Shown here: positions 27,234 through 36,312 of the stretch, in pieces | How positions within the stretch are numbered: the stretch's first letter is position 1 | How the letters are laid out: each line of letters opens with the position of its first letter | The notes under the pieces: model-generated | Told to the model about the DNA's origin: nothing | The model's input: the letters and a program-made list of their open reading frames with translations, nothing else | Databases searched by the model: none | Translations under genes and position numbers: made by a program | NCBI GenBank assembly: GCA_012514895.1 | Contig: JAAYZK010000078.1 | Span: 1 to 38,454 of the forward strand | Source: Planctomycetota bacterium | Lineage (GTDB): Bacteria > Planctomycetota > Phycisphaerae > SM23-33 > FEN-1343 | Direction: 5' to 3' | DNA: 38,454 bases

Positions 27234-29327
27234 ATGAAGATGAGAACGAAAGCCTTGTCTGCTACGGTCATGACCGTGGTGGCGGTCCTGGTGGCGTGGC
27301 TGGGGGCGACGCACACCAACGCACAGAACGCACCGAACCGCCTGCCGGTTGTCGACAATGCCCAACCCGCCGCGGTCCCGCCGGAGGTGACGGCGATCGC
27401 CGCCGCCCTGACGGACGCGGCCCCCGCGGCTCCCGAGAGTCCCGAGAGCCCCGAGGCGGTCGCCGCCGCCGAACCGCAGGCCGAGCTTCCGCCGATCCAG
27501 GCCTCCGGCGACGTCATCATGCACTGGCCTCTCCAGAACGCCCCCATCCGCCAGGCGCTGAGGCAACTGGCGATGTGGAGCCAGCGGAACATCGTCGCCA
27601 GCAAGAACGTCGGCGGGGCCGTCACGATGGACCTGTTCAACGTCACCTTCCGCGAGGCGCTGGACTCCCTGGTCCGCATGAATGAACTGGCCTACGTCGA
27701 GGAAGGCCACTTCATCTACGTCTACACCGCCGAGGAGATGGAGGCGCTGGAGAGGAAGGCCCGTCCCCTGGTGACCGAAGTGTTCCACCTGGACTACGCC
27801 AAGCCCGAGGACGTCGTGGCTCTCATCGCCCCGCTGCTCAGCAGCGAAGGCAAGGCGGCCACCACCCCGTCGGCCCTGGCCGGCATCGCCACCGACAAGG
27901 CCAACGCCGGCGGCATGAACTACGCCTCCAACGACATCATCGTCGTGTCCGACTACCGCGAGAACGTCGAGGCGATCGCCGAGACCATCCGCCAGACCGA
28001 CCAGCGCCCCGTGCAGGTGATGATCGAGGCCACCGTCATGCTCGCCTCGCTCGACGAGGACAATGCCCTGGGCATCGACTTCGCCACGCTGGACGGCATC
28101 GACTTCCTGGGCACCGCCAACAGCGCGGTCCAGACCTTCTTCGGCGACGTCACCGGCGGCTTGGACTTCGCCTGGACCGGCTCGGACGTCCAGGTCATCA
28201 TCCAGGCCATCGAGAACGTCACCGACCTCAACGTGCTGGCCAACCCCAAGCTGCTGGTGGTCAACAAGCAGCGCGGCGAGATCATCGTCGGCGATGAGAT
28301 CGGCTATCTCAACAGCACCACCGAACTGCAGACCGGTTCGGTCACCCAGAGCGTCGACTTCCTCGAGACCGGCACCCGCCTGATCGTCCGTCCCTTCGTC
28401 GGGGCCGACGGCTACGTCCGCCTGGAGATCCACCCTGAGCTGTCCGACGGCCTGGTGGTCAACAGCGGCGGCTTCAGCCTGCCTCAGAAGCAGACCACCG
28501 AGTGCACCTCCAACGTCATGGTGCGCGACGGGCACACGATCATCATCAGCGGCATGTTCCGCGAGAAGACCAATCAGACCCGCCAGCAGGTGCCCGTGCT
28601 GGGCAACGTGCCCTACCTCGGCGCGGCCTTCCGCAAGAGCGAAGACGTGGTCGAACGCGAGGAAGTGGTCATCCTGATCACCCCGCGGATCATCCGCCAG
28701 GCCGCCGACGAGGCCGTCAGCCTGCAACTCCGCGACGACATGACCCGCTTCCGCGTCGGGATGCGCCAGAACCTCATGTGGTTCGGCCGCAGCCGCCTGG
28801 CCGCCCGCCACCTCAACTGGGCCAAGGAACACATGGCCAACGGCAACACCGCCTGGGCCCTGTGGGACGTCAACATGACGCTGAGCCTGTCGCCGGCTCA
28901 CGACGAGGCCATCCGCTTCAAGGAATACCTCACCGGCGAGGCGATCTGGGCCAGCGAGGGGCGTGTCGGCCTGACCAACTGGGTCCTCGAGACGATGATC
29001 CTCAACGAGATGGGCCACAACGTCAACATCCTCACCGAGCCCCACCGGCCGGCCGACCTGATGGCACTGCCCGAGGACGTCCGTGAAGCCCTGGGCGTCG
29101 GGCCGGACCACGTGGCGCCGATCGTCCCCGAACCGGTCGTTGTCCCCGCTGAGGACGTCGGCATGACCGACGACGCCGATGAGGTCGTCGAACCGGTCGC
29201 CCAACCGGCCGAACCGGTGACCGACGGCGACGACGCCGCCGCAGCGGCGGAAGCCTCCGCCGACGAGCCGATGGCCGCCGCGGCCGCGTGCGAGACCGGG
29301 GTGATTGTCGCCCAGGTCGAGAACTGA
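27234..29327 (+). CDS. Secretin (PilQ/GspD superfamily) with C-terminal extension
   Basis: N-domains plus VMIEATVMLASLDEDNALGIDF, VLANPKLLVVNKQRGEIIVGDEIGYL, VPVLGNVPYLGAAFR, EEVVILITPRII; SD ccaggagg. Confidence 0.93.
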   Translation: MKMRTKALSATVMTVVAVLVAWLGATHTNAQNAPNRLPVVDNAQPAAVPPEVTAIAAALTDAAPAAPESPESPEAVAAAEPQAELPPIQASGDVIMHWPLQNAPIRQALRQLAMWSQRNIVASKNVGGAVTMDLFNVTFREALDSLVRMNELAYVEEGHFIYVYTAEEMEALERKARPLVTEVFHLDYAKPEDVVALIAPLLSSEGKAATTPSALAGIATDKANAGGMNYASNDIIVVSDYRENVEAIAETIRQTDQRPVQVMIEATVMLASLDEDNALGIDFATLDGIDFLGTANSAVQTFFGDVTGGLDFAWTGSDVQVIIQAIENVTDLNVLANPKLLVVNKQRGEIIVGDEIGYLNSTTELQTGSVTQSVDFLETGTRLIVRPFVGADGYVRLEIHPELSDGLVVNSGGFSLPQKQTTECTSNVMVRDGHTIIISGMFREKTNQTRQQVPVLGNVPYLGAAFRKSEDVVEREEVVILITPRIIRQAADEAVSLQLRDDMTRFRVGMRQNLMWFGRSRLAARHLNWAKEHMANGNTAWALWDVNMTLSLSPAHDEAIRFKEYLTGEAIWASEGRVGLTNWVLETMILNEMGHNVNILTEPHRPADLMALPEDVREALGVGPDHVAPIVPEPVVVPAEDVGMTDDADEVVEPVAQPAEPVTDGDDAAAAAEASADEPMAAAAACETGVIVAQVEN

Positions 29328-29360
29328 CACACTGCGGTTTTTTTTGGACCTGGTGTGTCA
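29325..29360 (+). repeat. Inverted repeat enclosing a T8 tract, arms beginning at the secretin stop codon
   Basis: TGACACAC...GTGTGTCA with GGTTTTTTTTGG in the loop. Confidence 0.45.
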
Positions 29361-29405
29361 AGATACACAACTTGGACATTCTAGGAAGGATTCCTGGAGG
29401 ACCCT

Positions 29406-30587
29406 ATGCGTCGCAGTGTGAGCGTAACAATCGTTGTGGCGACGGCGCTGGCCATGGTGGGCTGCGCCGCGCCACATGAACAGGCAAAGGAGCAGTCGCA
29501 GGCCCGATGGAACAACACCCGCTCGAACGTCCTGGTGCAGGGCGGCGAGGGGCAGTTCGCGGCCGGCGATCTGGACGGGGCGGCCACCAGCGCCCGCGAG
29601 GCGCTGGCGCTGTCGCCGGACCTGGTCTGCGCCCGGATGCTGATGGCCCGGGTCCACATCGAGAAGGGCAGCTACACTGCCGCCATGGACGAACTGGCCC
29701 GTGTGGAGGCTCTGGATGCCGCCGACGACCGCGTGCCTTACCTCCAGGCGGTGGTGCACGAGCGGCGGGGGCGTTACGACGACGCCCTGGCCCTGTACGA
29801 GAAGGCCCGGACGCTGGCGCCTGGGAACGGCGCCTACGTCCTGGCCGCCGCGGAGGTCCTGGTGGCGCTGGGGCGGGCCGACGACGCCCTGGTGCTGGTC
29901 GAGAGCAACCTGTCTGCGCTCGATGACGCCGGCGGCGCCGCGCTGCTGGCCGGTGACCTGGCGATGGTGGTCGGGCGGGCGGACAAGGCCGTCGAGTATT
30001 ACCGGGCCGCCAGGGCGCTGGAGCCGACCGACCCGGGGCTCCTGGAGAAGCTGGCCAAGGCCCGCTTCTTTGCCGGCGACCACAAGCACGCGGCCCGTCT
30101 GCTGGCGGAGCTGGCCGTCTTGGCTCCTTACGACAAGAGCCCCTGGGTCCACACGATGCTGGGCGACGCCCTGCTGGCCACCGGCCAGATCCGCCAGGCC
30201 CGCGACGCTTACTATACGGTGACCCAACTGGACGCCGATGAGCCCCGGGCGTGGGTGAATCTGGCGACCGCGGACCTGGCCTGCAGGGACTTCGCCCGGG
30301 CCGCCCTGGCCGCCCGGCGGGCGATGGAACTGGATCCATCGTCGGCGGAGGCGACCGTTCTGCACGGCTACGCGTTGCTGGCGCAGGGCAAGGCCGACCA
30401 GGCCGAGCAGGTGCTTCTGCAGGCCAGCTCCGACCATCCCGCCGATCCGATGCTCCAGTGCCTGCTGGGACGCAGCTACAGCGCGATGGGGCGGCTGGAC
30501 GAGGCCCAGGACCGCTACCGGGCGACGCTCGCGCTGGATCCTGACAACCGCATCGCCCAGGAAATGATGAGCCGTCTGACCCCGTGA
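29406..30587 (+). CDS. TPR lipoprotein, PilF/PilW-pilotin-like
   Basis: Signal peptide and lipobox MRRSVSVTIVVATALAMVGC, then multiple TPRs. Confidence 0.8.
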   Translation: MRRSVSVTIVVATALAMVGCAAPHEQAKEQSQARWNNTRSNVLVQGGEGQFAAGDLDGAATSAREALALSPDLVCARMLMARVHIEKGSYTAAMDELARVEALDAADDRVPYLQAVVHERRGRYDDALALYEKARTLAPGNGAYVLAAAEVLVALGRADDALVLVESNLSALDDAGGAALLAGDLAMVVGRADKAVEYYRAARALEPTDPGLLEKLAKARFFAGDHKHAARLLAELAVLAPYDKSPWVHTMLGDALLATGQIRQARDAYYTVTQLDADEPRAWVNLATADLACRDFARAALAARRAMELDPSSAEATVLHGYALLAQGKADQAEQVLLQASSDHPADPMLQCLLGRSYSAMGRLDEAQDRYRATLALDPDNRIAQEMMSRLTP

Positions 30588-30615
30588 CGGGGCGGCCGGC
30601 CTGAGGACTGCCGAC

Positions 30616-32058
30616 GTGACTGTTGCCACACGTTTCACGATTCGCGGCGTGACCCTCGTCGCCACCGCGGCGGCGGCGGCCTGGTACGCGCTGGCCCTGA
30701 TCCGGCGCGGCGGCCCCCACACCATCAACGATCACGCGATCGCGCTGACGATCGCCGGCTCGGCCGGCGCCCTGGCCGCCGCGGTGCTGTGGTATTTGCG
30801 GCGGTACATGCAGATCGTCGTCCGCGAGTTGGAGACCATGGCCTCCACCGGCCAGATCGGGCTGGTCATGGGCGACGGCGCCGAGTGGGCCCGCCCGCTG
30901 ATCGGGCCGATCAACCGGGTGCTCACCCGCTGCCGCGACGACCTGGACAAGCTCCGAGCGCAGAACCGCGAGGTGCAGATCCAGGCCCGGGTGACCGATG
31001 CCGAGAAGCAGCACACCGAGGCGATCATCCACTCGATCTCCGACGCGGTGATCGTGTCCAACCGGTTCGACGAGATGACCCTGGCCAACGAGGCCGCCGC
31101 CTCGCTGTTCGGCTTCTCGCTGGCCGGGGCCCTGCGCAAGAAGATCAGCCACGTGCTGGCCGACGACACGCTGGCGCGGCTGATCAGCGAGACCCGCAGC
31201 CACGGGTCCTCCACCCGGCGGCGGGTGGTGTCGCACACCGTCGACCGCGACGGCGCCGCCCGCAGCTTCGACGTCACGCTCAGTTGCATCACCGGCGGGC
31301 GCGACGACGTCAGCGGCGTCGTGGCGGTTCTGCACGACGTGACGAAGGAGAAGGAGGTCGCCCAGATGAAGACCGACTTCGTCTCCAACGTCTCCCATGA
31401 GCTCCGTACGCCCCTGGCGGGCATCAAGGCCTACATCGAGATGCTCCTGGACGGGGACGCCGAGGACCCCCAGACCCGCCGGGAGTTCCACGAGATCATC
31501 GCCGGCGAGACCGACCGCCTCAGCCGCCTGATCGACAACATCCTGAACCTCGCCCGCATCGAGTCGGGCGTGGTGAAGGTCGCCGTCGAGCCGATGGACC
31601 TGACCGCCGTGGTCAAGAGCACCCTCGAGGTGGCGGCCCCGCAGGCCAAGGCCAAATCGATCGAACTGGTCGAGTCGCTGGCCCCGGTGTTCACGCAGGT
31701 CGAGGCCGATCGCGACATGATCAACCAGGCGGTGATGAACCTGGTGTCCAACGCGATCAAGTACACCCGCGAGGGCGGCACCGTCCGCGTGGCCACCCGC
31801 ATCGAGGACCACCGCGGGGTCGCCGTCGTCGAGGTCGCCGACAGCGGGGTCGGCATCCCGGCCGAGGATCTGCCGCACCTGTTCGACAAGTTCTACCGCG
31901 TCAAGTCGTCGTGCAAGATGGCCAAGGGCACCGGGCTGGGACTGGCCCTGGTCAAGCACATCGTCGAGACGCTTCACCGCGGGAGCCTCACGGTGCGCAG
32001 CACCGTCGGAGAAAACAGCGGCAGCGTGTTCACGATTGAACTGCCGATCTGTTCGTAG
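30616..32058 (+). CDS. Membrane PAS-domain sensor histidine kinase
   Basis: GTG start; TM segments; PAS region; SNVSHELRTPLAGIKAYIEMLLDG (H box), NQAVMNLVSNAIKYT, ADSGVGIPAEDLPHLFDKFYRV, GTGLGLALVKHIVE. Confidence 0.93.
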   Translation: MTVATRFTIRGVTLVATAAAAAWYALALIRRGGPHTINDHAIALTIAGSAGALAAAVLWYLRRYMQIVVRELETMASTGQIGLVMGDGAEWARPLIGPINRVLTRCRDDLDKLRAQNREVQIQARVTDAEKQHTEAIIHSISDAVIVSNRFDEMTLANEAAASLFGFSLAGALRKKISHVLADDTLARLISETRSHGSSTRRRVVSHTVDRDGAARSFDVTLSCITGGRDDVSGVVAVLHDVTKEKEVAQMKTDFVSNVSHELRTPLAGIKAYIEMLLDGDAEDPQTRREFHEIIAGETDRLSRLIDNILNLARIESGVVKVAVEPMDLTAVVKSTLEVAAPQAKAKSIELVESLAPVFTQVEADRDMINQAVMNLVSNAIKYTREGGTVRVATRIEDHRGVAVVEVADSGVGIPAEDLPHLFDKFYRVKSSCKMAKGTGLGLALVKHIVETLHRGSLTVRSTVGENSGSVFTIELPICS

Positions 32059-32111
32059 AGCCTTACGCCCGCCGCGCTGTCGGAGGCGCGCCGGCATGGA
32101 GGAGGAGACTG

Positions 32112-32495
32112 ATGGCACTGAAAGTGGTCGTGGCCGACGATGAACCCCACATCCGGCACGTCATCGCGCTGAAAATGCAGAAGCACGGGTTCGAGGTGTT
32201 CGCCGCCGCTGACGGCGAGGAGGCGCTGGACCTGGTGCTCCAGGAGAAGCCCGACCTGCTGATCACGGACTACCAGATGCCGGTGATGTCGGGGCTGGAA
32301 CTGTGCCGCGAGATGCGCGACCGGTCCCAGACGGCCCACATTCCGATCCTGATGCTGACGGCCCGCGGGTTCGACCTGTCGGACCAGGAGCGCCAGGCCA
32401 GCGGCATCCTGCACCTGATGAGCAAGCCGTTCAGCCCCGCCGAGGTCCTGGCCAAGGCCCAGGAATTGACAGCCGCCGCCGTTGCCCAGGAGTGA
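32112..32495 (+). CDS. Single-domain response regulator receiver (CheY-like)
   Basis: VVVADDEPHIRHVIALKMQKHGFEV...DLLITDYQMPVMSGLELC...PILMLTARG...KPFSPAEVL. Confidence 0.93.
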   Translation: MALKVVVADDEPHIRHVIALKMQKHGFEVFAAADGEEALDLVLQEKPDLLITDYQMPVMSGLELCREMRDRSQTAHIPILMLTARGFDLSDQERQASGILHLMSKPFSPAEVLAKAQELTAAAVAQE

Positions 32496-34198
32496 TGATG
32501 ACTACCTCGTCCGTGGCCGTTCAGGAGAGCCAGAAGCTGCTGGGGTCGCTGCCGGACCTTCTGGAGCAGCTTCGCCAGGTGGGCGTGTCGGCCGCCGTGT
32601 TCGACGCGTCCGGCGCCTGCGTGTCGCAATGCATGTGCGCGACGGAGGCGTGCGGGCGGATCTGCGGCGCCGACGGGCCCTGCCGGGGAATCCGCGCCGA
32701 GGCGCTGCAGCAGGCCTGGACCGACGGGGAGCCCGCGGTTCTGGCCGGCCCGGCGGGCTGCGCGGTGATGGCCGTCCCCGTCAAGCGCCGCCGGCGGACC
32801 GTTGCGGTGGCCCTGGCGTGCTTCCTCACCGACGACCAGGGCGCCACCGAGGCGTTCGCCCGCGCCTGCGACCGGCTCCGCCTCGACCGGCCCTACATGG
32901 CGTCGCTGATCGGCGCGGCGGTGACGCACCCGGCGGGCGAGGCGCCGTCGTGGGCGACGCTGATCCGCGCCATGCTCACCCAGGGCGTCGAGAACGCCGT
33001 CGCTCGCACCGAACTGGCGTCGTTCAGCACCTCCCTGAGCACCACCTACGAGGAACTGAGCCTGCTGTACCGCCTCAGCGGGGCGATGAAGGTCAACGTG
33101 ACCCCGCAGGAGTTCTTCCACCAGGTTTGCGCCGAACTGATGGAGGTCGTCCAGGTCGCCTCGGCCACCGCGGTGCTGAACGGGCGGGCCGAGTCGAACC
33201 AGAAGGACTACGTCGCCCGCGCCGGGCACATCGCGCTCAACGACAACCAGATGCGCGCCCTGTGCGAGACCATCCGCGCCAACGAGCTGAAGCACCTCGA
33301 CGACGGCAGCCGCGGCGTGGTGTTCAACGAGCCCTCGGTTCTCGGCGCCGAATACGCCGGCGCGATCGCCAATCTCGTGGCCGTGCCGCTGACCGCCGGC
33401 GACCTGTACATGGGCATGGTCCTGACCGCCGACAAGGCCGGCGAGGAGTTCGACAGTTCCGATCTGAAGCTCATCCACTCCGTCGCCGTCCAGGCCGCCG
33501 TCTTCCTGGCCAACCACCACCTGTACGGGGAGGTCCAGGGCCTTCTGATGGGCGTCCTGCACGTGCTGACGGCGAGCATCGACGCGAAGGACCAGTACAC
33601 GTGCGGCCACTCGCAGCGGGTGGCGATGATCTCCCGCAAGCTGGGGGAGATGTGCGGCTTCGACCGCCAGCGGGTGGAGAACCTCTACCTGGCCGGCCTG
33701 CTGCACGACATCGGCAAGATCGGCGTGCCCGAGAGCGTCCTGTGCAAGCCCGGCAAGCTGTCCAGCGAGGAATTCGACATGATGCGCCGCCACCCGGTGA
33801 TCGGCGCCAACATTCTGTCGAACATCCGCCAGATCCAGACCGTCATGCCCGGGGTGCTCTACCACCACGAACGCATCGACGGGCGGGGCTATCCCGAGGG
33901 GCTGGCCGGCGGGGATCTGCCCATCGAGGGCCGCATCGTCGGGCTGGCCGACAGCTTCGACGCGATGACCTCCAGCCGCACCTACCGCAAGGCGATGCCT
34001 CTGGCGTACGTGATCGCCGAGATCATGCGCTGCAGCGGGACGCAGTTCGACCCCGTGCTGGTCGACCACCTGCTGGGCCTGGACCTGGAAGCGTTCCTGA
34101 CGCACCTGCGCGAGGCCAAGCCGATCCTGTCGGCCGTCACCGGCATGCTGGAGGCGGGCGCCGACGGGAGCGGTCCGCGCATGGAAAGAGTGAAGTAG
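32495..34198 (+). CDS. HD-GYP domain protein with Cys-rich N-terminal sensor and GAF-like domain
   Basis: ATG overlaps the receiver stop (TGATG). C-terminal GHSQRVAMISRKLGEM, LLHDIGKIGVPESVL, HPVIGANIL, YHHERIDGRGYPEGLAG, ADSFDAMTSSRTYRK. Confidence 0.9.
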   Translation: MMTTSSVAVQESQKLLGSLPDLLEQLRQVGVSAAVFDASGACVSQCMCATEACGRICGADGPCRGIRAEALQQAWTDGEPAVLAGPAGCAVMAVPVKRRRRTVAVALACFLTDDQGATEAFARACDRLRLDRPYMASLIGAAVTHPAGEAPSWATLIRAMLTQGVENAVARTELASFSTSLSTTYEELSLLYRLSGAMKVNVTPQEFFHQVCAELMEVVQVASATAVLNGRAESNQKDYVARAGHIALNDNQMRALCETIRANELKHLDDGSRGVVFNEPSVLGAEYAGAIANLVAVPLTAGDLYMGMVLTADKAGEEFDSSDLKLIHSVAVQAAVFLANHHLYGEVQGLLMGVLHVLTASIDAKDQYTCGHSQRVAMISRKLGEMCGFDRQRVENLYLAGLLHDIGKIGVPESVLCKPGKLSSEEFDMMRRHPVIGANILSNIRQIQTVMPGVLYHHERIDGRGYPEGLAGGDLPIEGRIVGLADSFDAMTSSRTYRKAMPLAYVIAEIMRCSGTQFDPVLVDHLLGLDLEAFLTHLREAKPILSAVTGMLEAGADGSGPRMERVK

Positions 34199-34218
34199 AC
34201 CCCCAACGGAGGGACCTC

Positions 34219-34551
34219 ATGGAGATCAAGAGCGAGCGCTACGGCCAGGCCGTGATTCTCCGCTGCAAGGGCGACCTGACCAGCGACAGTCTGGAGGTGG
34301 TCGGCAAGGAAGTGCAGCGGCAGTTGGGCGACGGGGCGATGGATATCGTCCTGAATCTGCAGGAGGTCCCCTTCGTCGACTCGTTGGCCCTGGAGTACCT
34401 GTTGGATCTCCAGGACGAGCTGATCGGTCGCGACGGACAACTGACGCTGACCAACCTGGATGAGAACGTCACCAAGATCTTCGAGATGACCCGCCTGGAC
34501 GTGGGCTTCGAGATCCTGCCCGACGTCGTGGACGCCGTGAAGACCATATGA
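34219..34551 (+). CDS. STAS-domain protein (anti-sigma factor antagonist-like)
   Basis: MEIKSERYGQAVILRCKGDLTSDSLEVVGKEVQ...VLNLQEVPFVDSLALEYLLDLQDEL. Confidence 0.82.
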   Translation: MEIKSERYGQAVILRCKGDLTSDSLEVVGKEVQRQLGDGAMDIVLNLQEVPFVDSLALEYLLDLQDELIGRDGQLTLTNLDENVTKIFEMTRLDVGFEILPDVVDAVKTI

Positions 34552-34585
34552 CCTTGCCGGATGCCCCGTGCGGCGTGGAGGGACA

Positions 34586-36292
34586 ATGATCTCGAACGAA
34601 ATGAAACTGCAGCTGGGCGAACTGCTGGTCGCCGAGGGCGTCATCACGGCCGAGCAGCTGGCCGCCGCTCTGGCCCGCCAGCGTGAGAGCGGACACCGCC
34701 AACTGCTGGGCGAGGTGCTGGTGGCGATGAAGCTGGCCAGCGAGGAACAGGTGATGATGAGCCTGGCCCGCTGCTACGGGGTGCCCTTCGTGCGGGTCAG
34801 CCCGAAGGTGGCCGATCCGACGGTGATCCAGCTGCTGCCGCGGGAGTTCGAGGAGAAGCACGCGGTGCTGCCGCTGTTCAAGGTGCGGGGCGTGCTGACG
34901 CTGGCGGTGGCCGAGCCCTCCAACGTGTTCCTGGTCGAGGAGGTCGCCCGGACGACGGGGCTGGAGGTCCAGGTCGTCGCCACCACCACCCGCGACGTCC
35001 GCGCGACGCTGGAGACGCACCTGCCCAGCGCCAACGTGTTCGTGATCGACGACATCCTCGAGGACGTCCAGGACTCGGACGTGGCGCTGGTGGAGGAGGT
35101 CATCGAGGACATCACCGACCTGGAGGCCGCCGCGGGCAACTCGCCGGTGATCAAGATGGTCAACTACCTGATCTACTCGGCGGTCCGCGAGAGCGCCAGC
35201 GACATCCACATCGAGCCGGGCGAGAACATCCTGCGCGTCCGCTTCCGCGTCGACGGGCGCCTGTTCGAGAAGATCCGCCTGCCGATGAAGATGGCCCCGG
35301 CGATCACGTCGCGCATCAAGATCATGTCGCGGCTGAACATTTCGGAGCGCCGCCTGCCCCAGGACGGCGGCATCCACGTGCTGATGGACAGCCAGCCGAT
35401 CGACCTGCGCGTCAGCACCATGCCCGGCAACCACGGGGAGAAGGTCGTCATCCGCATCATCGACACGAGGAACATCCTGGTCAACCTCGAACGGCTCGGC
35501 TTCAGCTACGACCTGCTGCGGGCCTACCGCAAGTGCATCGCCAAGCCCCACGGGATCGTGCTGGTGACCGGCCCGACCGGCTCGGGCAAGAGCACCACGC
35601 TGTATTCGACCCTCGCCGAGGTCAGCTCCGACGAGCTGAACATCTGCACCGTCGAAGACCCCGTCGAGTACAACCTCGCCGGCGTCAACCAGTTCCAGGT
35701 CAACGAGAAGATCGGCTTCACCTTCGCCAAGGCCATGCGCAGCCTGCTGCGGCAGGACCCGGACATCCTGATGATCGGCGAGATCCGCGACATGGAGACC
35801 GCCCGCATCGCGGTCCAGGCGGCCCTGACCGGCCACCAGGTGTTCAGCACGCTGCACACCAACGACGCGCCGGGGGCGATCACCCGCCTGCTGAACATCG
35901 GCGTCGAGCCCTTCCTGCTGGCCGCGTCCATCGAGGGCGTCGTCGCCCAGCGGCTGGTGCGGAAGATCTGCACCAACTGCAAGGAGCCCTACGATCCGCC
36001 GGTGAACATCCGCCGCGCCGTCGAGCGGGTCGTCGGCGACGTCGAGAGCCTCTACCAGGGGCGGGGCTGCGAGAAGTGCCGCCAGAGCGGCTACTCGGGC
36101 CGGATCGCCATCCACGAACTGCTGATCCCCACCGACGAGCTGCGCGAGAAGATCACCGTCTCGCCCGACATCACCGAGCTGCACCACGCCGCCCTGGCCG
36201 CCGGCATGATCCCCCTGCGCAACGACGGGATGGCCAAGGTCAAGGCCGGCATCACCACGGTTGAGGAAGTCTTCCGCGCCGCGGCCGGGTAG
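34586..36292 (+). CDS. pilB: PilB/GspE assembly ATPase with MshEN-like N-terminus
   Basis: VLVTGPTGSGKSTTLYSTLAEV, CTVEDPVEYNLAGVNQFQVNEKIGFTFAKAMRSLLRQDPDILMIGEIRD, TNDAPGAITRLLNIGVEPFLLAASIEGVVAQRLVRKICTNCKEPY. ATG 34586 chosen over GTG 34568. Confidence 0.95.
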   Translation: MISNEMKLQLGELLVAEGVITAEQLAAALARQRESGHRQLLGEVLVAMKLASEEQVMMSLARCYGVPFVRVSPKVADPTVIQLLPREFEEKHAVLPLFKVRGVLTLAVAEPSNVFLVEEVARTTGLEVQVVATTTRDVRATLETHLPSANVFVIDDILEDVQDSDVALVEEVIEDITDLEAAAGNSPVIKMVNYLIYSAVRESASDIHIEPGENILRVRFRVDGRLFEKIRLPMKMAPAITSRIKIMSRLNISERRLPQDGGIHVLMDSQPIDLRVSTMPGNHGEKVVIRIIDTRNILVNLERLGFSYDLLRAYRKCIAKPHGIVLVTGPTGSGKSTTLYSTLAEVSSDELNICTVEDPVEYNLAGVNQFQVNEKIGFTFAKAMRSLLRQDPDILMIGEIRDMETARIAVQAALTGHQVFSTLHTNDAPGAITRLLNIGVEPFLLAASIEGVVAQRLVRKICTNCKEPYDPPVNIRRAVERVVGDVESLYQGRGCEKCRQSGYSGRIAIHELLIPTDELREKITVSPDITELHHAALAAGMIPLRNDGMAKVKAGITTVEEVFRAAAG

Positions 36293-36312
36293 CCGCCGAC
36301 AAGGAGTGGATC

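Noticed and set aside
27141-29330. 729-aa minus-strand ORF antisense to the secretin
   Set aside because: Val/Asp/Gly/His-rich shadow of a recognisable secretin.
29404-32118. 904-aa minus-strand ORF antisense to the TPR lipoprotein and histidine kinase
   Set aside because: No motifs; the plus-strand genes have clear lipobox, TPR and HK motifs.
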